From contig JAKSDO010000242.1 of NCBI GenBank assembly GCA_022360055.1, positions 1-60,145 on the forward strand: a DNA stretch of 60,145 bases, read 5' to 3'. This DNA is from Cytophagales bacterium. GTDB taxonomy: Bacteria; Bacteroidota; Bacteroidia; Cytophagales; Cyclobacteriaceae. Positions within the stretch are counted from its first letter, which is position 1. Every line of letters begins with the position of its first letter. The notes under the pieces were generated by a model. The model saw only the letters and a program-made list of their open reading frames with translations. It had not been told where the DNA came from and searched no databases. Positions 28,736 to 38,370 of the stretch are shown here, piece by piece. A program made the position numbers and the translations under genes.

Positions 28736-31075
28736 TCATTTTTGAATCATTGACATCTGGCCGTCAAATTCATAACAGCCCATATCCACCTTTGCATCGG
28801 TTGTATCAAAATCAAGAAATCTTTTTTGACCATTCATATCCACCGGAAATGCGTTCTTCAACGTGCCTTCGTCAATTGCCAAAGAACCCTTGCTCAATCG
28901 ATAATCATCATTTTCATGGTTATAAAAAACAGGGTCACCACTCACATTGTCAGATGCCCAAGTCGTGGCATTTAGCTGTTTTACAGTGGCATAATCATCT
29001 GCTTTGTACGAATACCTGCAGAGACTCAAGGTCTTATTATCATAAAAGAGATTGTTTTGAATCTCCGTCCAGTTTTGGGCGCGGGCAGAAGTCGGATCTT
29101 CCCCTTCAAAAGCATCAGCAACAAACAAAGCGCCTCCGTAATTATTGGAAAAGATGGAATTGATGATGCGGTTTTGTGCTGGAACACGACCTAAGTGAGC
29201 TATTGCTGCGCCCTTCGACATGCCCCTATTATTCACCACTGTACAATGACTGATGAGTAAGGTTGCCCCACCATTCATTACGATATTGCCACCTTCGAGT
29301 AAGGTGAAATTATCGTTGAGCAAACAATTTATAAATCGCAGTGTGCCAGTTTGCTTTTGATCTGTGACAAACCACGCTATTCCTCCGTTTTCCTGAGCCC
29401 TATTTCCGCTGATCTTGCAATTGTAAAATCTTGTGTGATAACCATTATCTGCATTGCAATCCACATATACTGCGCCTCCATTGAGATTTGCCTCATTGCT
29501 GGTGATTTCACAACCAATAAAAATTGGGCTGGCTCCATTTGTGATGTAAACTCCTGCGCCGTCTTCCGATGCGTAATTTTCAGAAATCACGCAGTTGGCA
29601 AATCGGATGGACTCTCCTCCGCCTTTAAGCCAAACACCGGCGCCACTTCCATTTGCTTTCTGACCGGCATTGTTTCCTCCGGTTATTTTTATTCCATCAA
29701 TTCGAATGTATTCTGAATTTTTTATGGTTAGGACCTGAGGAGTGTCACCTTGTCCATTGATTTCGCTTTGGGCAATCTTTGTTCTACTTTGAATATTTTC
29801 GCCCCCAACTTCAAATCCGCCATAGATGTATAAGGCCTTTTTATCTTCAACAGTAATTTCTTTGTCGTAGCTTCCCGCAGCTACCCAAATCTGTGTTGCA
29901 GGTTGTGCTAAATCAATTGCTTTCTGCAGGGAGTGAAATGCAGTTACCCAGGATTTTCCATCTTTATTATTCCCCTTTTTCGAAACATATATCACTGGCA
30001 TTTTTTCGCTTGCGGTATATGGAAATGGTATTACAGGTAACAAACGTTTTTGATCATCCAGCCTCATTTGAACAATCGCCGGATTTTCCCGGAATTGGGC
30101 TGCTGCCTCGTCATTTCCAAACATGGTTGCCCAAGTATTCCCATCAAAGTCGTCGAAGATCAGATTATGCCCGCCATGCGGAATGGCAATGTAAGCTTTC
30201 GAGTATGGACCAGTTAAACTTTCTGACATGGCAATCATGCAATCGTAGCGGCCATCTGCAGAACGGCGATTAATGTCTGTATTGCCAAAAACATGGCCAT
30301 TTTTCGGGCTTTCACAATTCCACTCTGCTGCCATCAAATAGTATATTCCATCCTTGAAATACATATTTACACCTTCATAGCCAACTTCTTTGCCACTTGC
30401 ATCCTTAGGATAAAGAGGAGGAGAGTTATCAGCAAATCCCATCATATCTGATCTTAACCTTTTCATATTACCAGGCCCCCAGATAAACCAGACGGCACCA
30501 TCTGTATCCTTAAATAGTGTTCCGTCTATTCCTTTTACCAATGGTCCATCTTTCTTCACATCTTCGTAAGGACCTTCTGCTTTCCCAGAAACACTCTTCA
30601 ACAGGCCACTACCGTATCCGCCACTTACCGTATATGTAATCCAGAATTCATCGTTGATATAATGGATCTCGGGTGCCCATATTCCGCGAACCAGCCTGCC
30701 TTTTTGTTTTTTGATGGAGCGCTGGGCTTCATTTGATGCATCATTGACAAAAGTCCAGACAAAACCATTTTCACCTATCAATTCCCAGTCTTTCATATCG
30801 GTTGATTCCCAAACACGGATTCCTTCAGCTACACCCCAGTTATCATCGGTTGTCCCCGTAAGGTAATATTTGTTATTAGGTCCTTTGCATATCGCCACAT
30901 CACGAAGATGGTACTTGAATAACGGATCAACGTTTGGCATTGAAGGCTCAATGCTTTCTATGAATTCTTCAAACAGTACGGAAACCTTAGGATTTAATGT
31001 CTGACATCTCAATTCATATAGTGCTAACCCACAGATAGTGAAAGTTATAATTGCTGATAAAATGACCTGTCGCAT
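28736..31075 (-). CDS. GH43-like propeller fused to right-handed beta-helix (pectate-lyase-like) domain
   Basis: A 779-residue exported two-domain protein. Residues about 45-355 form a GH43-like five-bladed propeller, with an early Asp in LRDVAICKGPNNKYYLTGT, GIWAPEIHYINDEFWITYT, IDGTLFKDTDGAVWFIWG and GYEGVNMYFKDGIYYLMA. Residues about 365-770 form a parallel beta-helix: repeated coils such as GAGVWLKGGG, GAGVYITNGASPIFIGCEI and GGAVYVDCNA, closing with IDEGTLKNAFPVDMNGQKR and VDMGCYEFDG. Such helices may be lyases, hydrolases or passive binding scaffolds, and I see no definitive catalytic triad. It lies between the hybrid regulator gene and susC. Confidence 0.87.
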   Translation of the reverse strand: MRQVILSAIITFTICGLALYELRCQTLNPKVSVLFEEFIESIEPSMPNVDPLFKYHLRDVAICKGPNNKYYLTGTTDDNWGVAEGIRVWESTDMKDWELIGENGFVWTFVNDASNEAQRSIKKQKGRLVRGIWAPEIHYINDEFWITYTVSGGYGSGLLKSVSGKAEGPYEDVKKDGPLVKGIDGTLFKDTDGAVWFIWGPGNMKRLRSDMMGFADNSPPLYPKDASGKEVGYEGVNMYFKDGIYYLMAAEWNCESPKNGHVFGNTDINRRSADGRYDCMIAMSESLTGPYSKAYIAIPHGGHNLIFDDFDGNTWATMFGNDEAAAQFRENPAIVQMRLDDQKRLLPVIPFPYTASEKMPVIYVSKKGNNKDGKSWVTAFHSLQKAIDLAQPATQIWVAAGSYDKEITVEDKKALYIYGGFEVGGENIQSRTKIAQSEINGQGDTPQVLTIKNSEYIRIDGIKITGGNNAGQKANGSGAGVWLKGGGESIRFANCVISENYASEDGAGVYITNGASPIFIGCEITSNEANLNGGAVYVDCNADNGYHTRFYNCKISGNRAQENGGIAWFVTDQKQTGTLRFINCLLNDNFTLLEGGNIVMNGGATLLISHCTVVNNRGMSKGAAIAHLGRVPAQNRIINSIFSNNYGGALFVADAFEGEDPTSARAQNWTEIQNNLFYDNKTLSLCRYSYKADDYATVKQLNATTWASDNVSGDPVFYNHENDDYRLSKGSLAIDEGTLKNAFPVDMNGQKRFLDFDTTDAKVDMGCYEFDGQMSMIQK

Positions 31076-31172
31076 AATTTCAAGTGTTTATGCAATAGTC
31101 GTGAATTAGCTTTGGTAGAATCTGGAAAATGGATTAAAAAACAAGGAAAATAAGTAATTGAATAGATATCAA

Positions 31173-34100
31173 CTAACTCATCTTCAGTCTTTTAACATTT
31201 TCAAGTAATTCTTTACGGAAAGCTGAGGGTGTTTTTTTGTAAACCTTTTTAAATACTTTGCTGAAATAGTTGGGATCGGAAAAACCAATTTCGAAAGAAA
31301 TATCTGAGATGTTCCTGTTAGGATCGGCCATAAGTTCGATCGCTTTTTTGAATCGCAGTGACTGAATATAATCGGATCCGGACATGTTCAAAAGTTTTTT
31401 CAGTTTTAGGTATACGAGTGTTTTACTCATACCCAGCTCTTTTGCCAGCTCCTCGGTGTTCAGGTTTTCTCTTTCCAGATTATCATTGATTATAGACGAT
31501 ACTTTTTCAATAAATTCCTTGTCCTTATCCTGGAAATTGAGCTTTTCAAAATCGATATGCGCCCCTGTAACAACCTTTTCTTTCAGCTTTTTCCGTATCT
31601 CAATAAAATTCCGGACGTGCAAGTCAAGTTCATTTAGATCAAAGGGTTTACGCACAAATGCCTCCGCACCAGCTTGTAAACCGGTAATTTTATCTTCGTG
31701 TGTGCTCTTTGCAGTCAGCAATATCATGGCAATATGGCTCGTTGCTTCGTCATGCTTTATTCTTCTGCACAATTCAAACCCATCCATTTCGGGCATCATT
31801 ACGTCACTGATGATAATATCGGGTTCCTCTTCCTTGACGATATTTAATGCTTCCAAGCCATTTTTTGCACGTTTAACCTGAAATCCTTTTGCGTAGTGTT
31901 CTGCCAGTATCTCCGCCAAGTCGACGGTATCTTCGACAATAAGTAATTTAAATTCCTTTTCGCCATCGATTTCCTCATTTGATACAATGGGCTTAGAAGG
32001 AAGATCGATAACACTTTCCAAATCCAGGTTTCGCTCAAGCGAATAATCGCTATTTTCAAATTTAATATTTGAAATCCCTTGATAGTTAAGTGGCAACTGA
32101 ACTATAAATCTGGTGCCCTCATCTATTTTGCTTTTAACCTCAATTGTACCATGTAGATAATTCACCAAGCTTTTTACAAGGGTTAAACCTATCCCGGATC
32201 CACTGCTCTGTTCATTATGATCATAGCTTACATAAAATGGAGTAAATAGCTTTCGCTGGTCTTCCTCAGAGATTCCTTTTCCTGTATCTGAGATGCAAAT
32301 ACTTAGCCTTTCTTGTTCTCCTTTCAAGCCTTCCATTACTTCAATTTCACACAGGATTTGCCCATGGAGGGGGGTGTGCTTCAGCGAATTTGAGATTAGG
32401 TTTGCAATAATTTTTTCGATTTTATCAGGATCAAACCAGTACTCATATTCATCCAGATTCGCCTTAAATTCAAAGTTTACACGATGTTGATCGTAAAGTG
32501 GAGAAAAAACCAGGCAAGTCTCCCGAATGAAACCGATGATATCTCCTTTTTGGAGCACCAGCTTGGCATGCTTTGTTTCGATTTTCCTAAAATCCATCAG
32601 CTGATTAAATAGAAAGGAGAGCCGCTTCGAATTACGGTTTAAGCGCTGCAACCGCTGCTTCAATTCATCAGTAATTCCTTGATCACCAAACAATTGGTCA
32701 ATACTGGATATTATTATGGAAAGAGGAGTTTTGAATTCGTGCGATATATATGTGTAAAAATTGAGGCGCTGTCGATTTAGCTCATTCATTTTTGCCTTTT
32801 CCATTCGCTCATACGTCAACGCAGCTTTTTCCTTTTGTTTGTCGATGGTTATTTTTCGATAAACCATCAAAAGTCCTGCTCCTATGATTGTGTACAAAAT
32901 AAAAGCCCACACAGATAAATAAAATGGCGGATGAATATGAATAGTCAGGTTTTTTACATTGGCGCTGATAATACCATCATTGTTTTCAGCTTTAAGCTTG
33001 AAGGTGTATCTTCCTGGTGACAGGTTTGTATAAGTAGCGCTGTTTTTATTGCCCATTTCAATCCAATTGTCTTCAAAACCTTCCAGATAATAATAGTATG
33101 TGTTGTTCCTGGCTGAGATATGGTTTACGGCTACAAAGTCGATGGTGAATGATTTTTGCTGATAGTTTAATTCAATTTGTTTCGTGTCATTGATGGGATA
33201 TTTCAATATTCCTTCCTCGGTTGCCGGAATGCTTTGATTTGACAGCTTAAAATCTGTGAATAGTAACTGTGGTTTATTTACATTATCGGATACATCGGCA
33301 GGATTGAAGTATGTCAATCCGTTGATATGGCCAAAGTACATGGTCCCGTCTTCATCTTTAAAATAGGAGCCGTAATTGAATTGCATTTGTGACAATCCGT
33401 CACTGAGATTATAATTTCTAATACTTCTGTTCGGGTAATCATATGCTGATAGTCCCTGATTTGTACTAAACCATACTTTTCCGTCTTTTGATTCCAAGAG
33501 ACCATAGACGGTGTTGTTTGGCAATCCATTGCTGACGGTCAATAATTCAAAAGAATCGGATTTGGGACGGTAGATGTTTATACCTCCATCGACTGTTCCA
33601 AACCAAATTCGCCCATCTGTATCCTCCATTGAAACAATTATTTTATTTGTCGACAATGAGTTTTTGACATTGTATTTTTTTAAGGTGTTCGTTTCAACGT
33701 TATAGCAAGCAATACCGCCAAGGCGAATGCAAAACCAAAATTGCCCTTTACTATCTTCCATAATATGGTATATAAAGGATTGTCCCATTTTATCGTGCAT
33801 GAAAGGTATAAGCTGCTCCCTTTCATAATCGTACTTGTAAACACCTTGTCGTGACCCGACCCATATATCTCGATTTGAATCTTTGCAGATGCTATAGACC
33901 GAATTTTCTTCGATGCTATACTTCACACGAGGTTTTATGGAGATATTTCTGAATTGGCCAGTGACCGGATTATAAATGTCAATACCCGTCATAAAGTGTC
34001 CAAACCAAATATGTCCGTTCTTGTCCTCGCATATCGCGTGGATATTATTAGAGCTGAGGCCATTTATATCATTTGACTGAAAATAGTTCAATATTTCTTT

Positions 34101-35240
34101 AGACTCGGTATCAAAAGTACAGGCACCTCCGTCTTCTGTTGCAATCCACAATTTGCCTTCGGAATCTTTATACAGTTTGTTTACCGCTTTTCCCCGCAAC
34201 TCATTGGCATTATCACCGGGATAGATATTGTAAAAGCCTTTTTGATTTCTTAGATCGGTGTAGTTTACTCCGCCAAAATAGCTTCCAATCCACATAATAT
34301 CTTCTTTGCTTCTGAATAAGCAATAAACCGCATTGTCGCTCAGGTAGTACTCCGATTTTTCCAGGGAATGCTGGATATTGATAGCATCATTTGTTTCATT
34401 ATCGATTATAAAAATCCCAAGTTCGCTCGTCACCCAAATATTGCCCTCATGATCTTCCTCGATATCGCGGATCACCTTTGTTTCCGCCAGGTCAAACTCA
34501 GCCAATTCAAACCTTGAAAATTCGTTTTGACTTTTGTCAAATTGAAAAAGCCCTTCATTTCCGGTGCCGATCCAATATTTCCCCGACGTATCAAGGTAGA
34601 TCTTCGTAAGCCAATTTGTCGGTAAACTTGGTGTATTTGTTTTGTTGTAATATTCCAATAAAATACCATCAGAATTGACCACATAAACACCTGAAGTGGA
34701 AGTTACCATAAACAGACCAACTTCATACTCTACCATCGATGTAATGGACTGATTTTGCAATGAGATGAGTTTCACCATCATTTCCTGATCGGGGTAATAG
34801 GCAAATATCCCATTTACCGTACCTATGAGTATTGTACCATTTTCTGATTCAAAGATTGTGTTTACTGCCGGAAGGTTTTTTCCATCATATAACAGTGGAT
34901 CAAAAATGTCAAAACGTCGGTTATATTCAGCCAGGCCCTGGTTGGCACCAATAAACAATCGATCATCGCTTGTGACGAGCAGAGAGGTTGTAAAATTGGA
35001 CGGCAGACCAACACTGTCTTCCCGATAATAATTTTTTATATGATAACTGTCGTATTTGTTTAGACCTTGTTTTGAAGCAAACCATATTATGCCTGATTCC
35101 TCCTGAGCGATATCCATTATGGTATTATAGGAAAGCCCATCCTCATTATTAAGCCTCTTAAAAACATATCTGTCTTTTCCTGAACTTTCGCCCGCAGAAA
35201 GCAAAATGTATAAAATCGCAAGTACTATAACGCTCCTCAT
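31173..35240 (-). CDS. Hybrid two-component system (HTCS) PUL regulator
   Basis: A one-protein sensor and regulator, 1355 residues. Signal peptide (1-21), then two-component propeller repeats (about 25-660; many copies of GxIWFxxxxGL-like text such as GNIWVTSELGIF and GRIWFGTVDGGINIY), a Y_Y_Y domain (about 690-760, YYYYLEGFEDNWIEMG), a transmembrane segment (about 769-791), HisKA with His834 in YISHEFKTPLS, an ATPase domain (NSLKHTP, DTGKGISEED), a receiver domain with phospho-acceptor Asp1146 in ISDVMMPEMDGFE, and a C-terminal AraC-type helix-turn-helix (ISDISFEIGFSDPNYFSKVF). The periplasmic propeller binds an oligosaccharide inducer, and the output domain then activates susCD and nearby enzyme genes. 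All key phosphorelay residues are intact. Confidence 0.97.
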   Translation of the reverse strand: MRSVIVLAILYILLSAGESSGKDRYVFKRLNNEDGLSYNTIMDIAQEESGIIWFASKQGLNKYDSYHIKNYYREDSVGLPSNFTTSLLVTSDDRLFIGANQGLAEYNRRFDIFDPLLYDGKNLPAVNTIFESENGTILIGTVNGIFAYYPDQEMMVKLISLQNQSITSMVEYEVGLFMVTSTSGVYVVNSDGILLEYYNKTNTPSLPTNWLTKIYLDTSGKYWIGTGNEGLFQFDKSQNEFSRFELAEFDLAETKVIRDIEEDHEGNIWVTSELGIFIIDNETNDAINIQHSLEKSEYYLSDNAVYCLFRSKEDIMWIGSYFGGVNYTDLRNQKGFYNIYPGDNANELRGKAVNKLYKDSEGKLWIATEDGGACTFDTESKEILNYFQSNDINGLSSNNIHAICEDKNGHIWFGHFMTGIDIYNPVTGQFRNISIKPRVKYSIEENSVYSICKDSNRDIWVGSRQGVYKYDYEREQLIPFMHDKMGQSFIYHIMEDSKGQFWFCIRLGGIACYNVETNTLKKYNVKNSLSTNKIIVSMEDTDGRIWFGTVDGGINIYRPKSDSFELLTVSNGLPNNTVYGLLESKDGKVWFSTNQGLSAYDYPNRSIRNYNLSDGLSQMQFNYGSYFKDEDGTMYFGHINGLTYFNPADVSDNVNKPQLLFTDFKLSNQSIPATEEGILKYPINDTKQIELNYQQKSFTIDFVAVNHISARNNTYYYYLEGFEDNWIEMGNKNSATYTNLSPGRYTFKLKAENNDGIISANVKNLTIHIHPPFYLSVWAFILYTIIGAGLLMVYRKITIDKQKEKAALTYERMEKAKMNELNRQRLNFYTYISHEFKTPLSIIISSIDQLFGDQGITDELKQRLQRLNRNSKRLSFLFNQLMDFRKIETKHAKLVLQKGDIIGFIRETCLVFSPLYDQHRVNFEFKANLDEYEYWFDPDKIEKIIANLISNSLKHTPLHGQILCEIEVMEGLKGEQERLSICISDTGKGISEEDQRKLFTPFYVSYDHNEQSSGSGIGLTLVKSLVNYLHGTIEVKSKIDEGTRFIVQLPLNYQGISNIKFENSDYSLERNLDLESVIDLPSKPIVSNEEIDGEKEFKLLIVEDTVDLAEILAEHYAKGFQVKRAKNGLEALNIVKEEEPDIIISDVMMPEMDGFELCRRIKHDEATSHIAMILLTAKSTHEDKITGLQAGAEAFVRKPFDLNELDLHVRNFIEIRKKLKEKVVTGAHIDFEKLNFQDKDKEFIEKVSSIINDNLERENLNTEELAKELGMSKTLVYLKLKKLLNMSGSDYIQSLRFKKAIELMADPNRNISDISFEIGFSDPNYFSKVFKKVYKKTPSAFRKELLENVKRLKMS

Positions 35241-35287
35241 TCCGCCACTAATTTACAATTTGTAGGAAATATAATTTTGAAGTTTAC

Positions 35288-36484
35288 TCATTCAATCAAT
35301 TTCCCATCCCGTACCAATTCGACAAAATCATTAAAACAAAGGGGATTGGCCGAGTACCTTCCATTGGGATTCTTCTCAAGCGATTTTTGGCAAAATATCG
35401 GATTTATAAACCAGGCAGATGATTTCTCTGTCACAGTATCGGGGCAGTATTGCTGCAATAATGGATATGTTGCCAGTCTAACACCATATTTCTTGAACAT
35501 GTTGAAATATGTTCTCATGTAGTGTTTTGGGAACCAACTACGGGATTCAAATAATGCTTGCCACTCCTCAGAAGAAACTCCTACTGAGTTACTTAAGGAG
35601 TACCAATCATATAATCTCCAATCCGGGTTTCTATTGAATTGCTTAGCAAATTCCATCCCCTTATCTGTAGAACCGATTTGGTCAGAAAGTTGACTTTTAT
35701 ATAATCGATGCAATGAAAACTCCGGAACGATTATGGGCTTTTCGGGCATGATCGTTCGGACATACTTAAATGCTTCCTCAATTTCACTTAATTCGCTAAT
35801 GTGCAGGTGCATTGATAGCCCGGTAATTGTCTCGCTTTCCTGTGCAAACCGGATCAATCCATTTGTCGCCTCATCTGATTGAACCACATCGCTGAATAGG
35901 GCATGAATCGAACCGACGTATATGTCTGGCAAATGGAATTCAGGATGATTAAGATAATATGGTTCGACAACTTCGCTCAGTAAGCGTTTGGTAAACTCTA
36001 TAAGTGGAATTTTTCCACCAACACCAATTTTTTTGTCCTTGGCTTTAGTTTCAAGGATTGGTTCATTTCCCAACTTTAATACATCGACATGTGGGCCTAC
36101 TTTTTCCAGAATTTCTAGGGCAACTGAAAAGTATTGAGATTCTTCTTTTGATCCGGCGGCAGGTACATCAATATTGTGTTTCTTAAAATCCCAGCGGAAG
36201 CCAAAGGCAATTTTATATCCCTTTATCCCTGCATCTATTAATTTTTGGAGGCCTTGTTCACTTGAGACATCCCTCAGCCCAAATATGTATTCGAAGATAT
36301 ATGGAGTAGTTCTTATCCAATCAACTTCCGCTTTTTCAAGATAATGGAAATCGATGATTTCTGGATTGTGGTTAAAGTTAGATCCTAATTCGACTTTAGA
36401 GTTAGCTGACAGTGAATCTTGTGATTCCTGACAAGACGAGAAAACAAGGATAGTATAGATTAAAAAGGTAGAAATGAATTTCAT
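35288..36484 (-). CDS. Putative TIM-barrel glycoside hydrolase, lipoprotein, family unclear
   Basis: The start at 36484 is chosen because it gives a proper lipoprotein signal (MKFISTFLIYTILVFSSC); an upstream ATG at 36535 adds 17 less likely residues. The remaining 398 residues look like a clan-A (beta/alpha)8 barrel, with the acid/base Glu141 in LKLGNEPILET and likely nucleophile Glu255 in IIVPEFSLHR. KIAFGFRWDFK and LSMHLHISEL would form strands between. I cannot assign a CAZy family; it is reminiscent of GH39/GH30-like barrels. It lies 47 bases upstream of the hybrid regulator gene and may share its transcript. Confidence 0.65.
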   Translation of the reverse strand: MKFISTFLIYTILVFSSCQESQDSLSANSKVELGSNFNHNPEIIDFHYLEKAEVDWIRTTPYIFEYIFGLRDVSSEQGLQKLIDAGIKGYKIAFGFRWDFKKHNIDVPAAGSKEESQYFSVALEILEKVGPHVDVLKLGNEPILETKAKDKKIGVGGKIPLIEFTKRLLSEVVEPYYLNHPEFHLPDIYVGSIHALFSDVVQSDEATNGLIRFAQESETITGLSMHLHISELSEIEEAFKYVRTIMPEKPIIVPEFSLHRLYKSQLSDQIGSTDKGMEFAKQFNRNPDWRLYDWYSLSNSVGVSSEEWQALFESRSWFPKHYMRTYFNMFKKYGVRLATYPLLQQYCPDTVTEKSSAWFINPIFCQKSLEKNPNGRYSANPLCFNDFVELVRDGKLIE

Positions 36485-36937
36485 TTTTCTAGATGCTAGT
36501 AATAAGTGTAAGAAAGCAAAAAAGTGAACCGGCAATCTGGAATTTGCATCATAAATTCTGTAGAATAAATCAATTTAGATCATATTTGAATAGGCAGGAC
36601 TGTACAATTGATTGAAAGTAAGGTAGGATAAGTGAGAACCTTTATTTGTAAACTATTGTAAAAATCCAATTAAAGAGAAACCACAGATTAATATGAAGTT
36701 TATTTTATAGGAAAATTATTCTATCATTGTGAATGGCTAAACAAAGGTCGAACCATCAGAGCATCTGCATATAACAATTTATATGCCGTTCATAACGAGC
36801 AATAGCCCGCTACGCCCTATATACGAATCGTAGGCACATGCGCAGTACAGCATTTGATCATCAATCCTTAACGCCACCTTCTATCGTGACTTCATGTTAA
36901 CTTCTACTCATCTTTCACTTCAACAGATACTTATAAC
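36485..36937. other. Gene-free stretch
   Basis: About 450 bases without a supportable ORF on either strand. The part near 36485 should contain the promoter of the TIM-barrel hydrolase gene. The middle (about 36780-36860) is locally more GC-rich than its surroundings but shows no clear inverted repeat or coding potential. This gap marks the border between the PUL core and the accessory patch. Confidence 0.4.
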
Positions 36938-37285
36938 TTAACAAGCTTCTGGATTTTCAGGATCAGGTACAACATCCCAATGACCCAAATTCACCGGTAA
37001 CTCATTGGGAATAATGGCATTTATTAGATCCCTACCCTGCCTATGTGTTTGCTCACAGGTCATATCAATCTCCATCTCCCCGTAAAAAGTAATCGTTTCT
37101 TGTTGCTCTCCCTGGGTCATACAAATATCCGTTGCGTCTACATCTATTTTGCACATTCCCTCCAGAGCTTCGACTATGTTGCTTTCCAATTCATCCAATA
37201 ATTCCTTCGCAATAATAGGGTTGTAATCAAAAAAAATATCGACCGTATAAGCCCTATCATCTTTTCTCTCTTTCCAATCTGTCAT
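36938..37285 (-). CDS. Hypothetical acidic small protein
   Basis: A 115-residue protein that I do not recognise. It has no signal peptide or membrane segment, is rich in Asp and Glu, and contains four cysteines (MCKID, ICMTQG, MTCEQ and the very last residue). Predicted alpha/beta alternation (YTVDIFFDYNP, ITFYGEMEIDM) suggests a small cytoplasmic fold. A TAGATTTG promoter-like box lies about 40 bases upstream of the ATG. It is divergent from the three-gene cassette that follows and separate from the PUL genes. Confidence 0.6.
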   Translation of the reverse strand: MTDWKERKDDRAYTVDIFFDYNPIIAKELLDELESNIVEALEGMCKIDVDATDICMTQGEQQETITFYGEMEIDMTCEQTHRQGRDLINAIIPNELPVNLGHWDVVPDPENPEAC

Positions 37286-37325
37286 ATCATTAATAGCTGT
37301 TATTAGTTTGCACTAAACATATAAT

Positions 37326-37333
37326 CAAATCTA
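37326..37333 (-). promoter_or_regulatory. Candidate -7 box (TAGATTTG)
   Basis: On the minus strand the bases read TAGATTTG, a full match to the Bacteroidota -7 pattern TAnnTTTG, about 40 bases ahead of the ATG at 37285. No good -33 TTTG is seen at the expected spacing, so this is tentative. Confidence 0.35.
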
Positions 37334-37578
37334 ATTATATTTCTTGAACAGAATTGTATGCTGGTATGGTTGTGCATAATTTCAAGTAGATTATGTTATA
37401 TTCTATATCAACTGCAAAATGATTGTTAAAAAATATGTCTTATAACGCTGATAATAAGATATTTAAATATTGTTGCATTGTTATAATCTACTGCCTGGAT
37501 GTCAGTAGGAAAGATGAGTCTGGATTATTATAACAAAGAGTCACAAACCATTCAAAAAATTAAACTCTCCTAAAGTTA

Positions 37579-37611
37579 TTTGGGAAATTGAACTAAGTAA
37601 TTATTAATTTG
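37579..37611 (+). promoter_or_regulatory. Candidate promoter of the three-gene cassette
   Basis: TTTG at 37579-37582 is followed after 21 bases by TTAATTTG at 37604-37611, close to the Bacteroidota TTTG-N19/21-TAnnTTTG promoter. The first ATG is 36 bases downstream, a normal leader length. Confidence 0.35.
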
Positions 37612-37646
37612 ATTGGAGCAATAGTTTAATTAATATTGCATTATAT

Positions 37647-38369
37647 ATGGAAATTCCTAAAAAAATCGAGATTTGTCCAATTGTAGATTGTGTAATTGAG
37701 ATAAGGTTTAGTACTACTATATTTCCGAATGCCGTTTTTGGTATAATATTCACTGCATTACAACAAGATTTTCCAAAAGTCGAAAAACTTCCAATATTAC
37801 AATTACCAGAGCAGTTAAGAGATTCTGATCCTAATTTAAAGTTTAAAGCTTTATATAAACTGATGTCAGAAGATAATTATTCTGTTCAGGTTGGCCCGGA
37901 TGTTTTGGTAATAGGAGCTCCAATTCCATATCCAGGGTGGGGACAATTATTTGATAAGATCCAAATAGTAATTGAAAAAGTATTTCAAACAAATGTGATT
38001 TCTCAAGTTTCTCGGTTAGGAGTTCGGTTTATTAATTTCTTTGATGAAGACATATTCCCTAATATTAAACTAGATATATCAATTAATGAAACTCCTCTTG
38101 CTTCAGCAAACACTCAACTTAGAGCAGAGATAGCAAAACATGGTTTTTCAAATAATTTAAATATATCTAATAGCGCAACTCAACAATTACCGGGAAATAA
38201 GAAACGAGTCGGATCAATTATTGATATTGATACGTTTAAAGTATATAAGCAAATAGATTTTCGTAAAATTTATACAAAAGAAATTGAAACTGCTCATCTT
38301 GCTGAAAAGGAGATTTTCTTCGGATTGTTGAATAATGAGTTTTTGCAAGATTTAAAACCAGTATATTAA
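37647..38369 (+). CDS. TIGR04255-like protein, first gene of a three-gene cassette
   Basis: A 240-residue cytoplasmic protein resembling the sporadically distributed TIGR04255 family: the N-terminal ICPIVDCVIEIRF (family pattern nPivEvviEiRF), VLVIGAPIPYPGWGQLFDKI in the middle, and VSRLGVRFINFFDE. The function of this family is not known to me. The gene is followed after a single base by the next cassette member, so the three are co-transcribed. Its plus orientation, AT-richness and neighbours (recombinase and regulator remnants) indicate accessory rather than PUL function; defence or stress roles are possible but only a guess. Confidence 0.75.
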   Translation: MEIPKKIEICPIVDCVIEIRFSTTIFPNAVFGIIFTALQQDFPKVEKLPILQLPEQLRDSDPNLKFKALYKLMSEDNYSVQVGPDVLVIGAPIPYPGWGQLFDKIQIVIEKVFQTNVISQVSRLGVRFINFFDEDIFPNIKLDISINETPLASANTQLRAEIAKHGFSNNLNISNSATQQLPGNKKRVGSIIDIDTFKVYKQIDFRKIYTKEIETAHLAEKEIFFGLLNNEFLQDLKPVY

Positions 38370-38370
38370 A

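Larger units (their letters stand above)
37286..37646. other. Divergent intergenic region
   Basis: A 361-base AT-rich gap between the small minus-strand gene and the plus-strand cassette. It holds promoter-like boxes facing both ways, listed separately, and no ORF that I would support. Confidence 0.45.

Noticed and set aside
36760-36880. Possible integron attC-like or repeat structure in the gene-free stretch
   Set aside because: Short TAACAA and TAACG-like pieces are present, but no paired core sites or long imperfect palindrome could be drawn.
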